Part shown: one piece after another, positions 28,956 through 38,793 of the stretch
How positions within the stretch are numbered: the stretch's first letter is position 1
Layout: the number at the start of each line of letters is the position of its first letter
Source of the DNA: Rhodopirellula europaea 6C
GTDB lineage: Bacteria; Planctomycetota; Planctomycetia; Pirellulales; Pirellulaceae
NCBI RefSeq assembly: GCF_000338295.1
Contig: NZ_ANMO01000117.1
Span: 20,851 to 84,850 of the forward strand
DNA length: 64,000 nucleotides
Direction of reading: 5' to 3'
Translations under genes and position numbers: made by a program
The notes under the pieces: generated by a model
What the model saw: only the letters and a program-made list of their open reading frames with translations
Told to the model about the DNA's origin: nothing
The model's database searches: none

Positions 28956-31900
28956 TTCTGGCGTGACCATGAGACGGTCGATTCTTGTTCGATCACCAAG
29001 TAACGATGGTTGAGTGGAACGTTCTCAATGATTTGCTCAGTCCCCGAGGGCCACTGGATGGTGACCGTGCACGGGCCAACTGAATTGCCCAGTCCAAAAT
29101 CGAGTGCGGCTTCGTTGCTGGTCAAGAATCCTCCGTTGATCACCCAGTTGGTCCAGCGATTCGCACCAGATTGAACCTCGACAGTGGCTCCAACTGCGTC
29201 GCGTTCGCTGGTCGTTCCAACCAATTCCAACTGCAGCCAGGATTGCTGGTCGGATTCGTTTCTCAACAGCTCCATCGGTTGATCCAAGTGGTTGCCCACG
29301 ACATCCGGCATTCCATCTTGGTCCCAGTCCAACACCGCGAGAGCGCGGCCGAGAGTCGGTTGCGACCAAAATTGATCTGTCGATGACAAGCCGGCGTTGG
29401 ATGGACTGGAGACCAGCTCGAAGTGATCGTCGTGTCCTTGATAGAGTTGCGGCGACATTCGAAAGGGGACGCCTCGGTGCGTGTGATTCACAATGTGTCC
29501 GTTGAGAACCATTAGGTCAGGACGTCCGTCGCGATCAAAGTCGGCAGCTTGCGTTCCCCAACCCACCGTTGATTTGCTGGATTCGCGAATTTTCCAGGGG
29601 CGACTGGAGTGTCGAAAGATCGCATCGTCACCTTGAAGGTACAGGTCGGCTTCTTGGTCCCAGTAGTTGGTGACGTGCAGGTCGGGGAGACCGTTTCGGT
29701 CAAAGTCAGCAAGCGTGAGTCCCATCGATCCATGTCGACCACCTTGCTGGCTCGTCGCGATGCCCGAGAGGTAAGCCGTTTCTTCCGCTTCCCATTTATA
29801 GGATTTCGTTTGGCCGATGTTTTCGGGTGTTAGCTGCGAACTGTTGGCTGCGTTTGATTGTCGATTCTGCCAGAAGAAATTCGCATCCCCGTCATTGGCG
29901 ATGTAGACATCGTTTCCGGATTGGGCATTGAGATTACCGATGATCACCGCGAAACCGTGACCGGCGATTGAATCAGACGCGACCGCACGATCGGCTTCTG
30001 TTGACGAATGAATGGATTGGAATTCGCCAGTGGAATTGAGCGATAACCACCGATCCGCGGCGGGTTTGAATCGACTCGGGCCGCAGGCATCGTTGTCCGG
30101 CACGCAGGGAATATCGAATGCGGACGGATCATCGATGTAATTCACCTCAATCAACTCAGGCAAATGATTGCCGTCCAGGTCTCCGCAGGCAATTGAGGTT
30201 GTCCATTGATCGTTGCCGACGCTGTGTAGCTCGCCACGCGAGAACGTTCCGTCACCGTTGTTGAGAAGAATGACGTTCTGACCAATGTTTGCGATCAACA
30301 AATCCGGGAAACCATCCTGGTTGGTATCTGCGACCGTGATACCTTGACCGTAACCGTTGTCAGCGGAATGCGACGCTGCTGTGACATCCGCGACTGAGGT
30401 GGATGAAAGATTTCGGAACAGTTGGTTCGATTTGCCTGACTGCCGAGTGAGTGCATCTTCGCCGGCTTGTGCACAGTACAGATCCGGCCAACCATCGCGA
30501 TCAAAGTCGATGACTCCGATGCCGCCGCCAGTTTGTTGATGCAAGTAAAATTCGTTGTCGGCTTGATCGTCGCCATTATCGTATTGAAAGTGAAGCTTCA
30601 GGTCCGAAGTGATGCCTCGGAAGCGGATGGGTGCGGGAACGGATGAAAGCTTGCTCTGTTCGGGCGATGTCGCTTGATCATTCGCAGGCAACGCGTCGTC
30701 GCGAAAGTCTGGCATTGGCCAATTTGAAAGCTTTGCTTTCGACCAGGGGACGGTTGAGTCGGCGTATGACTCATTGGTTACGGATTGCTCTTTCAATCGA
30801 TTTCGTTTGAGGTCCAGAGCAGCTTTGTCGCTTGGTTGATTGCCGGTTTTGGCAACTGCGATTTGCTGCCACGCGATCGATTGCCATGGACGTCCCAGTT
30901 TGTCCAGCAAACTAGCCATTTCGCGATATTGGGCTGGCGTGCCGGAGGCCAATCCAAAGATTTTTGCCAGTTCCGAAGTTCGTTCCAGCATCTCAAAATG
31001 CCGCATGGTTTCGTCAGCCCCGTCGGTTTCTCCGATCTGACGAAACGATCGAGCCATCGAGACCAGCGAATTGCGGTCGGTCGGATCAAGCTGAAGAGCC
31101 TCGCCAAAACAACGAATCGCGGCTGGATGTTCTTCTCGATTCTGTGCGAGTTGCCCAATCGCGTACCAATATTCGGGTTCAGACGTGATGCCTGGGGGCA
31201 AGTCCTGCCGCCACTTTGCGACGGCGTCGAAATTCCCTAGGTCGGCGAGTGTCCGGCCTTGGAAAGCGGCGATCGCTGTGGAATTTGGATATTCCTGTCG
31301 AAGCTTCTCAAGTGATTCGCTGGCTTCCGACAGTTCGCCTTGGTCTCGCTGTCTTCTCGCGAGCGACAACTGTGCAAGTGTTGGTTTTGAGAAGTCTGGG
31401 GCGGGCAGGGTTTCATCAACGAACGCATCGCCCAGCGTGATCATTGAGAAAAGCTCCCGTTCACTGGCTTGGCCTTCGCGGATCACTGGTTGCAGAACTC
31501 GACTGGCGGCAACTCGATGACCTGACTGATTCAAAATTTCGACCAGACGATGACGGACTCGAGCGTCATCCGGTCGATCCTGCAAGCGACTTTGCAATAG
31601 ATCGATGGCGGCTTCGTACGCATCGGCTTCGAGGTAAAAGCCAGCTGCCACCAAGGATGCCGTGGTCGCGCGGTCTTGGCTTTCAAATGGGATCGAAGCG
31701 AGCAGCTCCGCCGCGGCGACGTTGTTGCCCATCCGGTGCTGGATCTCAGCCTTCAGCCGCAATACCTCTTGATTGTCCGGATTGCTGATCAGAAGTGGCC
31801 CAATGATCTCGCTTGCACGCTCAACTGAGCCGAGTTCGAGTTCCTTCTTAGCGAATGCGATTTGCTCGTCCGTGTCCAAATCGTTCGTCTGCTTGGCGGC

Positions 31901-32035
31901 TTCTTTGAGTTGCTGTCGCTTTCGAAGCTTGTCAAAGTCGGATGGCTCGGAGCTGCAACCGGCAATTTGCAGGCACAACGCAAACAGAAGGATCGCTTTC
32001 GTTGGTCTGCCTTGAAACCTCGGTTCATTGCACAT
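28940..32035 (-). CDS. TPR-VCBS/FG-GAP-ASPIC/UnbV lipoprotein (paralogue 1)
   Basis: 1031 residues. Signal with lipobox LQIAGC (Cys27). Residues about 40-430 are TPR-like helices (ASEIIGPLLISNPDNQEVLRLKAE, HPAAIRCFGEALQLDPTDR). About 470-930 carry calcium-binding FG-GAP/VCBS repeats: FDRDGWPDLY, TNQDGFPDLL, DLDGNHLPEL, DRNGLPDLHV, DRDGRPDLMV, DQDGMPDVV. The last about 90 residues are an ASPIC/UnbV domain (VTIQWPSGTEQ). This is the CRTAC1-like family of unknown function, probably on the cell surface. Its ATG lies 11 nt inside the end of the upstream paralogue, so the two are co-transcribed; the octahaem gene is convergent. Confidence 0.86.
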   Translation of the reverse strand: MCNEPRFQGRPTKAILLFALCLQIAGCSSEPSDFDKLRKRQQLKEAAKQTNDLDTDEQIAFAKKELELGSVERASEIIGPLLISNPDNQEVLRLKAEIQHRMGNNVAAAELLASIPFESQDRATTASLVAAGFYLEADAYEAAIDLLQSRLQDRPDDARVRHRLVEILNQSGHRVAASRVLQPVIREGQASERELFSMITLGDAFVDETLPAPDFSKPTLAQLSLARRQRDQGELSEASESLEKLRQEYPNSTAIAAFQGRTLADLGNFDAVAKWRQDLPPGITSEPEYWYAIGQLAQNREEHPAAIRCFGEALQLDPTDRNSLVSMARSFRQIGETDGADETMRHFEMLERTSELAKIFGLASGTPAQYREMASLLDKLGRPWQSIAWQQIAVAKTGNQPSDKAALDLKRNRLKEQSVTNESYADSTVPWSKAKLSNWPMPDFRDDALPANDQATSPEQSKLSSVPAPIRFRGITSDLKLHFQYDNGDDQADNEFYLHQQTGGGIGVIDFDRDGWPDLYCAQAGEDALTRQSGKSNQLFRNLSSTSVADVTAASHSADNGYGQGITVADTNQDGFPDLLIANIGQNVILLNNGDGTFSRGELHSVGNDQWTTSIACGDLDGNHLPELIEVNYIDDPSAFDIPCVPDNDACGPSRFKPAADRWLSLNSTGEFQSIHSSTEADRAVASDSIAGHGFAVIIGNLNAQSGNDVYIANDGDANFFWQNRQSNAANSSQLTPENIGQTKSYKWEAEETAYLSGIATSQQGGRHGSMGLTLADFDRNGLPDLHVTNYWDQEADLYLQGDDAIFRHSSRPWKIRESSKSTVGWGTQAADFDRDGRPDLMVLNGHIVNHTHRGVPFRMSPQLYQGHDDHFELVSSPSNAGLSSTDQFWSQPTLGRALAVLDWDQDGMPDVVGNHLDQPMELLRNESDQQSWLQLELVGTTSERDAVGATVEVQSGANRWTNWVINGGFLTSNEAALDFGLGNSVGPCTVTIQWPSGTEQIIENVPLNHRYLVIEQESTVSWSRQNHSRK

Positions 32036-35000
32036 GCTTGTTCATCGGAATCGGCTGAGCAATTCCCTCCGTCAACAGGTAATCGCGGCCCGCTTCGAGT
32101 TCGCTAAATGACTGGCTGAGCCCCGAAGGCCATTGCACAACGATCTCGGCGTTGTTTGCTTCAGCGGGCAACGCGAATGAGAGCCTTCGTTCGTTGCTGC
32201 CCATGTAGCCATCTCCGGCGGTGAGTTGGAGCGTCCGTTTGTCGCCAGCTGATTGGACCTCAACAGTGGTCCCAATGGCGTCTCGGTGGCCCGATGTTGC
32301 TTGGAACCGCAGCCCTATCGATTCTGAGGCAACTTCGGATTCATTGATCAGCAAGGCGACGGGTTCGTAAAGATGCGTGATCAGCACGTCCGTTCGTCCA
32401 TCCAGGTTTGCATCGAGAGTCACCAACGCTCGGCCGAGGTGCTCGCGTTCGAAGTAGTCCCCAAGGGAACCGTTTGGTTGTTCCTGCCAGCGGCCGGATT
32501 CCAATCTGGTGAACAGCTGCGGGGGCATCTCGTAGCCGATGTCAGTGCGGCCCGTGTCGCTGACGTGGCCATTGGTAACCAACAGTTCCATGGCTCCGTC
32601 CGAATTGAAATCAGTCCACGTCGTTCCAAAACCGAGCTGGTCCAAGGAAGGTTCGTACAGTCCAACCGCGTGCGTTCGGTCTTCCCAAAGGCCGGGGGCA
32701 ACTTGCTCGTAGTAAGTGTTGTGTTCTTCGGCGAAATGGGTGAGGAAGAAGTCGAGGTCGCCGTCGCCATCGGGATCACCGGCAGCCATCCCCATCGACG
32801 CCTGCGAATTGGACTGCCCGCTCATTGCCAAACCGCGAACGGTGCCGAGGTCCGTCAGTCGTGTTGCGGCTGCGGTGGAGTCGTCACTTGCAACGCTAGA
32901 CGTCGACCACAGATGATTGACGGACATGTCGTTCGCAATGAACAGGTCGAGCCCCGGCGTTTCATCGAGTTGTCCCGCGATGATGCCGAGTCCTCTGCCG
33001 ATGCTGGTCGGCTGCATCCAATCACGGCTGACGTTTTTGAATTGGCCAGTTCCATTGTTCTTCCAAATTCGGTCGGCACTGGCTTCGAATTTCAGAGGCG
33101 GGCAGCTAGCCAATTTGCCCGTCGCGTCGCTTCGGCACGGTGTTTCGTAGGGGGCTTTGCCGCCGCAATAGTTGACCTCGAACAAGTCCGCATTCCCATC
33201 GCCATCCATGTCAGCGATGACCGCGGAAGTGGTCCATTCGTTTCCGACCAAATTCATTTCTTCCGTTACATCGCTGAAGGTGCCGTCGCCGTTGTTTCGG
33301 TAAAGACGATTGCGGCCGATGTTCGCATCAAACAGATCTGGAAAGCCGTCGTTGTTGTAGTCACCTGACGTGATCCCTTGAGCGAAACCAGTGTCGGCGT
33401 AACCGCTAGCCGATGTCGCATCAAAGAATTGACCGTCTATGTTTCGAAACACACGATTGGGGCTTGAGTTGCTTTGCATCGGCGCACCGTCAAGGTTGGC
33501 GATCGCAACGTCGGGCCATCCGTTCAAGTCAAAGTCGAGTACCGCGGCGCCACCACCGGTGCTTTGATAGATCCAGTGCCCTTCCTTTTCCGCCTCGGGT
33601 GCCAGAGAAACGGTGTGCAGCAAACCTCTTTGCTTTGCCTGTTCGGCAAATCGAACCGGCGATTCTCCCATTCGGTTCGCGATTGTGCGAGCGTTTCGAA
33701 CATCGGCGTCCCACGTGACCAAGGGCATGTCGCTGATGTCGATTGAACTCGCCACGAGACTAGCTTCGGTTTGCCACGGAGAATCCGGACGCAAACGAGC
33801 TCGTATCGCGAGGTGGGCTTGATCGATGGTGCCGACTGGATCTTCCGGTAGCGATTTCGCGAGGCTGGTCCACGCTTCCGCTTCCCATATCCTGCCCAAG
33901 TCAACCATTTGGTAGGCGACCCGCAGAGCGGCGATTTGTGATTTTGAATTGCGTTCAAGAAACGTCTTGACCGCGTCATTCAATCCGGCAATTTGGTCGA
34001 ATCGTTTTGCCACACGGTTTGATTCATCCTCGCGGCCGATTTGCCGCAGGCTGGCCTGTAACTGCGAGAGCGTCGGTCCGTGATTTGATTGATGCAACCG
34101 CGACGCTTCGGTAAAAGCGCGAACTGCGGCGGTATGATCACCGGTGTGGTTCGACCACATGCCAGCGGCGGTCCAGTACTCCGGCAGAGTCTCCAGGGCC
34201 GCGGGTTTGTTCGTTGCCCACTCGACCAGATCCTTTCGCCGGCTGGAGTCGCTTGGATCAGCGATGGCCAACGAAACCAATGCGCGACCTTGCAGTGCCC
34301 AAGCCGGGAGGAAATCAGGATGCCTCTTCAATACGGCTGGCAGACGCTTCGAAACTGCTGACCAATCTTGCTTTTCGGCGTCTAGTTTCGCGAGGGCGTA
34401 ATGGGGGCGAAGGTCTTCTGGAGCACGATCCAGGAGCTTGCGGCAGAATTCCGGATCGGGTTGAACGCGATCAGGGTTGGCCAAAACGATCAGGCTTTCT
34501 TCGTCTCGAAGGTTGTGCTGGATCAACCACTGCAATGGTTTGACCGCGTCATGGTTGAGGCCGAGTACTGTGACGAGCCCCGCCAAGTCGTACCGCGGAC
34601 GTTCCAGGTCGGGGTGAGCTGAGATGTTCTGCTTCAGAATTTCGACCGATTCATAGGCGTTCGCGGTCGCCATCAGATTTTTCGCCAGTTTGTCCAGCAA
34701 CGCGTAGCCGGGTTGCGGCGTTTGCTCGACCGCGTCGCGATACCACTGAATGGCTTGCGGGGTATCGCCCTGGCGAGAGGCGATGTCACCCGCCAGTTCC
34801 ATCGCTTTGGTGTCGGATGGATTCGCTAGCAGGTGTTCGCGAAGGGAACGTTGTGCGTTCGGGAAGTCGCCGATGCGAACCGATTTCACCGCCTCGCGGT
34901 AATGAATACCGGGTGCCGCAACGTTATTCGCGGGAGGCTTGGCCGGTTCAGAACGAGCTGCCGAAGGAGTGGAGTCTGCTTCACCCCCCGACCCACTGCA

Positions 35001-35066
35001 TCCCAGGAGAAGGCAACACGCGAGGCAGTTGCCAAAAAGGTTGAGGACAAGATAGGTTCGACTCAC
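32025..35066 (-). CDS. TPR-VCBS/FG-GAP-ASPIC/UnbV lipoprotein (paralogue 2)
   Basis: About 1013 residues from a GTG at 35066, giving a compact lipoprotein signal ending in LLLGC (Cys23). The frame stays open to 35354, but that would add 96 unremarkable residues and overlap the divergent paralogue. TPR-like part to about residue 470 (RSLREHLLANPSDTKAMELAGDIA, VRAFTEASRLHQSNHGPTLS), then VCBS repeats (DLNGWPDVA, NNDGFPDLF, MDGDGNADLF, DPDGDGDLDF, NSDGAMELL, NLDGRTDVL) and C-terminal ASPIC/UnbV (VVQWPSGLSQ). A Cys pair in the middle (CRSDATGKLASC) has counterparts in both paralogues. Function unknown; probably extracytoplasmic. Confidence 0.84.
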   Translation of the reverse strand: MSRTYLVLNLFGNCLACCLLLGCSGSGGEADSTPSAARSEPAKPPANNVAAPGIHYREAVKSVRIGDFPNAQRSLREHLLANPSDTKAMELAGDIASRQGDTPQAIQWYRDAVEQTPQPGYALLDKLAKNLMATANAYESVEILKQNISAHPDLERPRYDLAGLVTVLGLNHDAVKPLQWLIQHNLRDEESLIVLANPDRVQPDPEFCRKLLDRAPEDLRPHYALAKLDAEKQDWSAVSKRLPAVLKRHPDFLPAWALQGRALVSLAIADPSDSSRRKDLVEWATNKPAALETLPEYWTAAGMWSNHTGDHTAAVRAFTEASRLHQSNHGPTLSQLQASLRQIGREDESNRVAKRFDQIAGLNDAVKTFLERNSKSQIAALRVAYQMVDLGRIWEAEAWTSLAKSLPEDPVGTIDQAHLAIRARLRPDSPWQTEASLVASSIDISDMPLVTWDADVRNARTIANRMGESPVRFAEQAKQRGLLHTVSLAPEAEKEGHWIYQSTGGGAAVLDFDLNGWPDVAIANLDGAPMQSNSSPNRVFRNIDGQFFDATSASGYADTGFAQGITSGDYNNDGFPDLFDANIGRNRLYRNNGDGTFSDVTEEMNLVGNEWTTSAVIADMDGDGNADLFEVNYCGGKAPYETPCRSDATGKLASCPPLKFEASADRIWKNNGTGQFKNVSRDWMQPTSIGRGLGIIAGQLDETPGLDLFIANDMSVNHLWSTSSVASDDSTAAATRLTDLGTVRGLAMSGQSNSQASMGMAAGDPDGDGDLDFFLTHFAEEHNTYYEQVAPGLWEDRTHAVGLYEPSLDQLGFGTTWTDFNSDGAMELLVTNGHVSDTGRTDIGYEMPPQLFTRLESGRWQEQPNGSLGDYFEREHLGRALVTLDANLDGRTDVLITHLYEPVALLINESEVASESIGLRFQATSGHRDAIGTTVEVQSAGDKRTLQLTAGDGYMGSNERRLSFALPAEANNAEIVVQWPSGLSQSFSELEAGRDYLLTEGIAQPIPMNKHVQ

Positions 35067-35309
35067 TTTGGACTCAGAGATACCGAGTTGAATGGGGCGG
35101 GCGGAAACGAGGCTCAGGCAGAGAAACGACGCCTCGACTTTCACCAATTGCCACGATGCTGAAACGCGATGTTGCAACGCGGGGATGAGGCCGCTTTGCA
35201 GGACGCGATTTGCAATCGGCACTGCGTTTGAGCTGCGATACTTCTTAAGATAGCGGATTGGCCGCCGCTGACACGCCACCTCGACATTCCTTTTGCACGA
35301 CACAAACTG

Positions 35310-38270
35310 ATGAAGTTTACCTTGGTTCGATTCGACAGCACGTTCTCGCGTCAATCACTTATCGTTGTCTTGGGAATCGCATTGTCCTTCGTGGGCGGAT
35401 GTGGTGGTTCGGGGAAGGAAAAAGATTCGCCAACCAGTCAGTCGCCGATTGCTGCTTCGACGAACGAACCGGCTCCCCAAACCGCACCCGAGCCAGTTGC
35501 GGAGCCTCCTCGAGTCGACACGGCCAAAGAGTTTGACGAGTTGCTTCGGACTGCAAAGTTTGCCGAAGCCGAATCCCTGTTGAAGAGTGCAATCGAGCAG
35601 AATCCGGATGACATCACTGCACGTCGATTGATGGCTCAAATGCTGAGTGCTCAAGGGCGACGCATCGAGGCTAGTTATCACGTCCGACACCTGATTCGCT
35701 TGCGAGTGATCCAGCACTACGAGTTGCTTAGTCTGATTGATCTGAGCGGACCTTTTGGGCTGGTGAACTACGGTCAGATGCCGGGCATGGAACCAGATAC
35801 CTTGTTCGGTTTGGGGGAAGCTCGGCGGGTCTATTTTTCGCCCCGTGCTGACGTGGACGAGGTTCTATCCATGCTGATGAAAGTTCGTCGCCAACACCCC
35901 GATCACTCAACCGTGGTGGCGCTTACCGGTCGTGTTTTGGCCGAAAACGCGAGGTGGAGTGAATTGCAAGAGTGGATTTCGGAACTGCCTGAGGACGTGA
36001 AAAAGGTTGGACCGGTCACTGCGAGTGATGACGGCATCGCTGGAGTGAATCGGCCAATGACTTTGCGAGACGAGCCGGAATTTTGGATCGCGATTGGGTT
36101 GTGGCTGGATCACGGCGGATTGCATGAGGAAGCCGTCAATGCATGGACCGAGACGCTTCGGCGCGATCCAACCAATCGAGCGGCACTTCGTTTGATTGTC
36201 TCCACGACGGAGAAACATCTGCCGGAGAGCTCCCGCTGGAGCAAGGAGCTTCCGCGACTGCGTCAGTGGATTGGGGATCTCGACAAAGTCTTTCGTTTGG
36301 CGAGAGATGCTGACGCCAAACAAGCGGCTTGGATTGCTGAACGCATGCAAAGTTGGTTTCGACCTTGGGAGTCGTCGGCTTGGACGATGAGGGTAGCTCA
36401 ACTCACCAACCGAGTCCCGTCCGTCGTGCCGGAGCTCGATCAGCGCCGCGAATCGCTGTTGGCGTGGGAAAATCAAGCGACGGAATTTCAGACCCAACAA
36501 GCCCGACTGAAGCGTTCGATGGGCTTTACGCCAAACCCGTTCGAAATGCCGGCGTTGAACGAATCAATCGCGATGGATGGTGCAACCGATGATTCGTCGC
36601 GGCCTCCGCTCGTGTTTCAGGACGTTGCTGCAGAGCTGGGGATCGACACTGAGTTCACGACGGGATATCCAGCGGATGGCAAAGAGTTCTATCTTCATCA
36701 AGCCAACGGCGTCGGGCTCGCCGCCTTGGATTACGACCTGGATGGTCGTTGTGACACCTATTTCGCTCGTGCGGGAGGTGACCCGAACAAGCTGAACTCC
36801 CTACAAAACCAGCTTTACCGCCAACTACCAAGCGGTCAATTTTCAGAGGTGACTGAGCTCTGCCGTGCCGACGATCGCGGGTTCAGCCAAGGTATCTGTG
36901 TCGGCGACGTCAACCAGGATGGTTTTCCTGACATTCTCGTCGCGAACATTGGTCGAAACGGCGTCTATATCAATCAAGGCGATGGCACCTTCCAAATCGA
37001 TCCCCAGCTGATCAACGGAAGCGAGGAACGCTGGACATCCAGCTTGGGCCTCGCCGACCTGAACGGCGATGCACTGCCCGATTTGGTGGAAATCAATTAC
37101 ATCGACGATCCGTTGGCTTTCGAAGTCATGTGCTCGCCTCCGTTCGACAATTGTCAGCCGCAAAGCTATCGCGTTTGTCAGGACTATGTCTATGAAATGC
37201 AGCCGGACGGGAGTTTAAGCCCGTGGCAATCCGTTTGTGACGCCATGGCCGAACGCCCGAAGCTTGGGTTCGGTGTCATCATTGGAAATTTTGACGATCG
37301 CTGTGGGAACGATTTCTTTGTTTCCAATGACGGCGACCTGAACCATTTTTGGGTTTCACAATGTTCTGAAGCCCCCGCCAGTGCCGTTACCGGAGGGAGC
37401 AGTTCGGATACGCGGACTCCAAGCATTACCACGATGAATGAAAGTGCCGGACTTGCTGGATGCGCCGTCGGACGAAGTGGAATTGGAGAGGCATGCATGG
37501 GCATTGCCGCCGGCGACTTCAATCGAGACGGCCGTTTGGACCTTCACGTGACGAATTTCTACCAAGAGTCCGTCAATTTGTTTATGCAGACGGCCGGTGG
37601 TTTCTTCGCTGACGAGGCGCTGGCGTTTGGTTTGGATACGCCCTCAAGATCCACGACTGGCTTCGGAACCCAAGCCGCTGACTTCGACAACGACGGCTGG
37701 TTGGACCTGGCCGTGTTGAATGGACACCTGTTTAACAATATTTCTCAAAGTGTCCCGTTCAGGATGCTTCCGCAACTGTTTCGAGGAGGAGCTCGAGGTT
37801 TTGTATCAGAGCAACCCCAAACGGGTGGCTTCTACTTTGAGAGCGAACAGATTGGTCGGACGCTCGCGACGTTGGATTACAACACCGACGGAAGAGTCGA
37901 TCTACTCGCGAATCACCTCGATCAACCGGCTGCTTTACTAATGAATGACACTCCATCAAAGGACTCAATACAGCTTGAATTCATCGGGAAAACCAGCGAA
38001 AGGGCGGCTGTCGGTGCCGTGGTCCAGGTGTCATGCGAGGCCGAAAACGAATCTCTGCAGTTGACCGATTTCGTCCTTTCGGGCGGGGGTTACATGAGTA
38101 CCAGTCAGGGGTTGTTGCATATCGGTTTGGGTGAAATCAAAGGGGAAGTCACCCTAAATATTTCCTGGCCTTCAGGTCTGAAAGAATCCATTGAATCTTT
38201 GCAACCCAACAAACGGTATCAAATCTTAGAAACCTCTGGCGTAATCAACGCCACCCGCTATGCTAAGTAG
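35310..38270 (+). CDS. TPR-VCBS/FG-GAP-ASPIC/UnbV lipoprotein (paralogue 3)
   Basis: 986 residues with a lipoprotein signal ending in FVGGC (Cys31), then a Pro/Ala/Glu linker. A short TPR-like part (FAEAESLLKSAIEQNPDDITAR, EEAVNAWTETLRRDPTNR) leads to VCBS repeats: DLDGRCDTY, NQDGFPDIL, DLNGDALPDLV, NRDGRLDLHV, NDGWLDLAV, NTDGRVDLL. ASPIC/UnbV closes the protein (NISWPSGLKES). The Cys pair is CSPPFDNC. Divergent from paralogue 2 with 243 nt between starts, so a shared regulatory region is likely. Followed by the DUF1559/small-lipoprotein block on the same strand. Confidence 0.87.
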   Translation: MKFTLVRFDSTFSRQSLIVVLGIALSFVGGCGGSGKEKDSPTSQSPIAASTNEPAPQTAPEPVAEPPRVDTAKEFDELLRTAKFAEAESLLKSAIEQNPDDITARRLMAQMLSAQGRRIEASYHVRHLIRLRVIQHYELLSLIDLSGPFGLVNYGQMPGMEPDTLFGLGEARRVYFSPRADVDEVLSMLMKVRRQHPDHSTVVALTGRVLAENARWSELQEWISELPEDVKKVGPVTASDDGIAGVNRPMTLRDEPEFWIAIGLWLDHGGLHEEAVNAWTETLRRDPTNRAALRLIVSTTEKHLPESSRWSKELPRLRQWIGDLDKVFRLARDADAKQAAWIAERMQSWFRPWESSAWTMRVAQLTNRVPSVVPELDQRRESLLAWENQATEFQTQQARLKRSMGFTPNPFEMPALNESIAMDGATDDSSRPPLVFQDVAAELGIDTEFTTGYPADGKEFYLHQANGVGLAALDYDLDGRCDTYFARAGGDPNKLNSLQNQLYRQLPSGQFSEVTELCRADDRGFSQGICVGDVNQDGFPDILVANIGRNGVYINQGDGTFQIDPQLINGSEERWTSSLGLADLNGDALPDLVEINYIDDPLAFEVMCSPPFDNCQPQSYRVCQDYVYEMQPDGSLSPWQSVCDAMAERPKLGFGVIIGNFDDRCGNDFFVSNDGDLNHFWVSQCSEAPASAVTGGSSSDTRTPSITTMNESAGLAGCAVGRSGIGEACMGIAAGDFNRDGRLDLHVTNFYQESVNLFMQTAGGFFADEALAFGLDTPSRSTTGFGTQAADFDNDGWLDLAVLNGHLFNNISQSVPFRMLPQLFRGGARGFVSEQPQTGGFYFESEQIGRTLATLDYNTDGRVDLLANHLDQPAALLMNDTPSKDSIQLEFIGKTSERAAVGAVVQVSCEAENESLQLTDFVLSGGGYMSTSQGLLHIGLGEIKGEVTLNISWPSGLKESIESLQPNKRYQILETSGVINATRYAK

Positions 38271-38392
38271 CGTCGGTGAGATTGCCTTACCGATCAATTA
38301 ATGACCGCTTCCAACCCCAATCCATTTTGAGGGGATTGTGATCTCTCAATCTCCTTGAGCGGTCGGCTGTCCCCTCTACTAGGCCTAGCAAC

Positions 38393-38581
38393 ATGTATCG
38401 AAGTTTTGTGTTCTGTCTGTTCCTGTCTCTTGGATGCATCTCGGTTCTCGGATGCGGATCAAGCGGAGAAGCTGAATATGACCCATCTGAAGTTCCTGCC
38501 ATGACGGAAGAAGAGAAGCAAGCGCAGGATGACTACGACGCGCAGATGGAAAAAGAGTTCAAGGAACAGTACGGCAACTAG
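38393..38581 (+). CDS. Small acidic lipoprotein associated with DUF1559 protein
   Basis: 62 residues: a signal ending in the lipobox SVLGC (Cys21), then a highly charged tail with MTEEEKQAQDDYDAQMEKE. It shares the line MTEEE-QA with the 68-residue lipoprotein at 41807, and both sit next to a DUF1559 gene (here 212 nt upstream of it). Probably an exported, membrane-anchored small helper of the pilin-like protein; that role is inferred from position only. Confidence 0.75.
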   Translation: MYRSFVFCLFLSLGCISVLGCGSSGEAEYDPSEVPAMTEEEKQAQDDYDAQMEKEFKEQYGN

Positions 38582-38793
38582 TTCTGGCTTGGTTGATGAC
38601 TTTCGCCGAGTCCTCGGGCGATAGCGTCATTTTGGAAAGGCCAGTTTCTGAGGACCGTGTTCAGTCCGTTCAGTTCTTCTTTCTGATGTGAAGGTGACGC
38701 GGTGTCGCCTCTTTCCTGGGTTTTTGCAGGCGTTCGAAAAGCTAGGTATTGGAACGCCATCTGATTTAATTTCTATTCTAGGATTCTCGATTT

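Noticed and set aside
35067..35354. Upstream extension of UnbV paralogue 2
   Set aside because: It would overlap the divergent paralogue 3 and place the lipoprotein signal 96 residues inside; the GTG at 35066 gives a normal signal.
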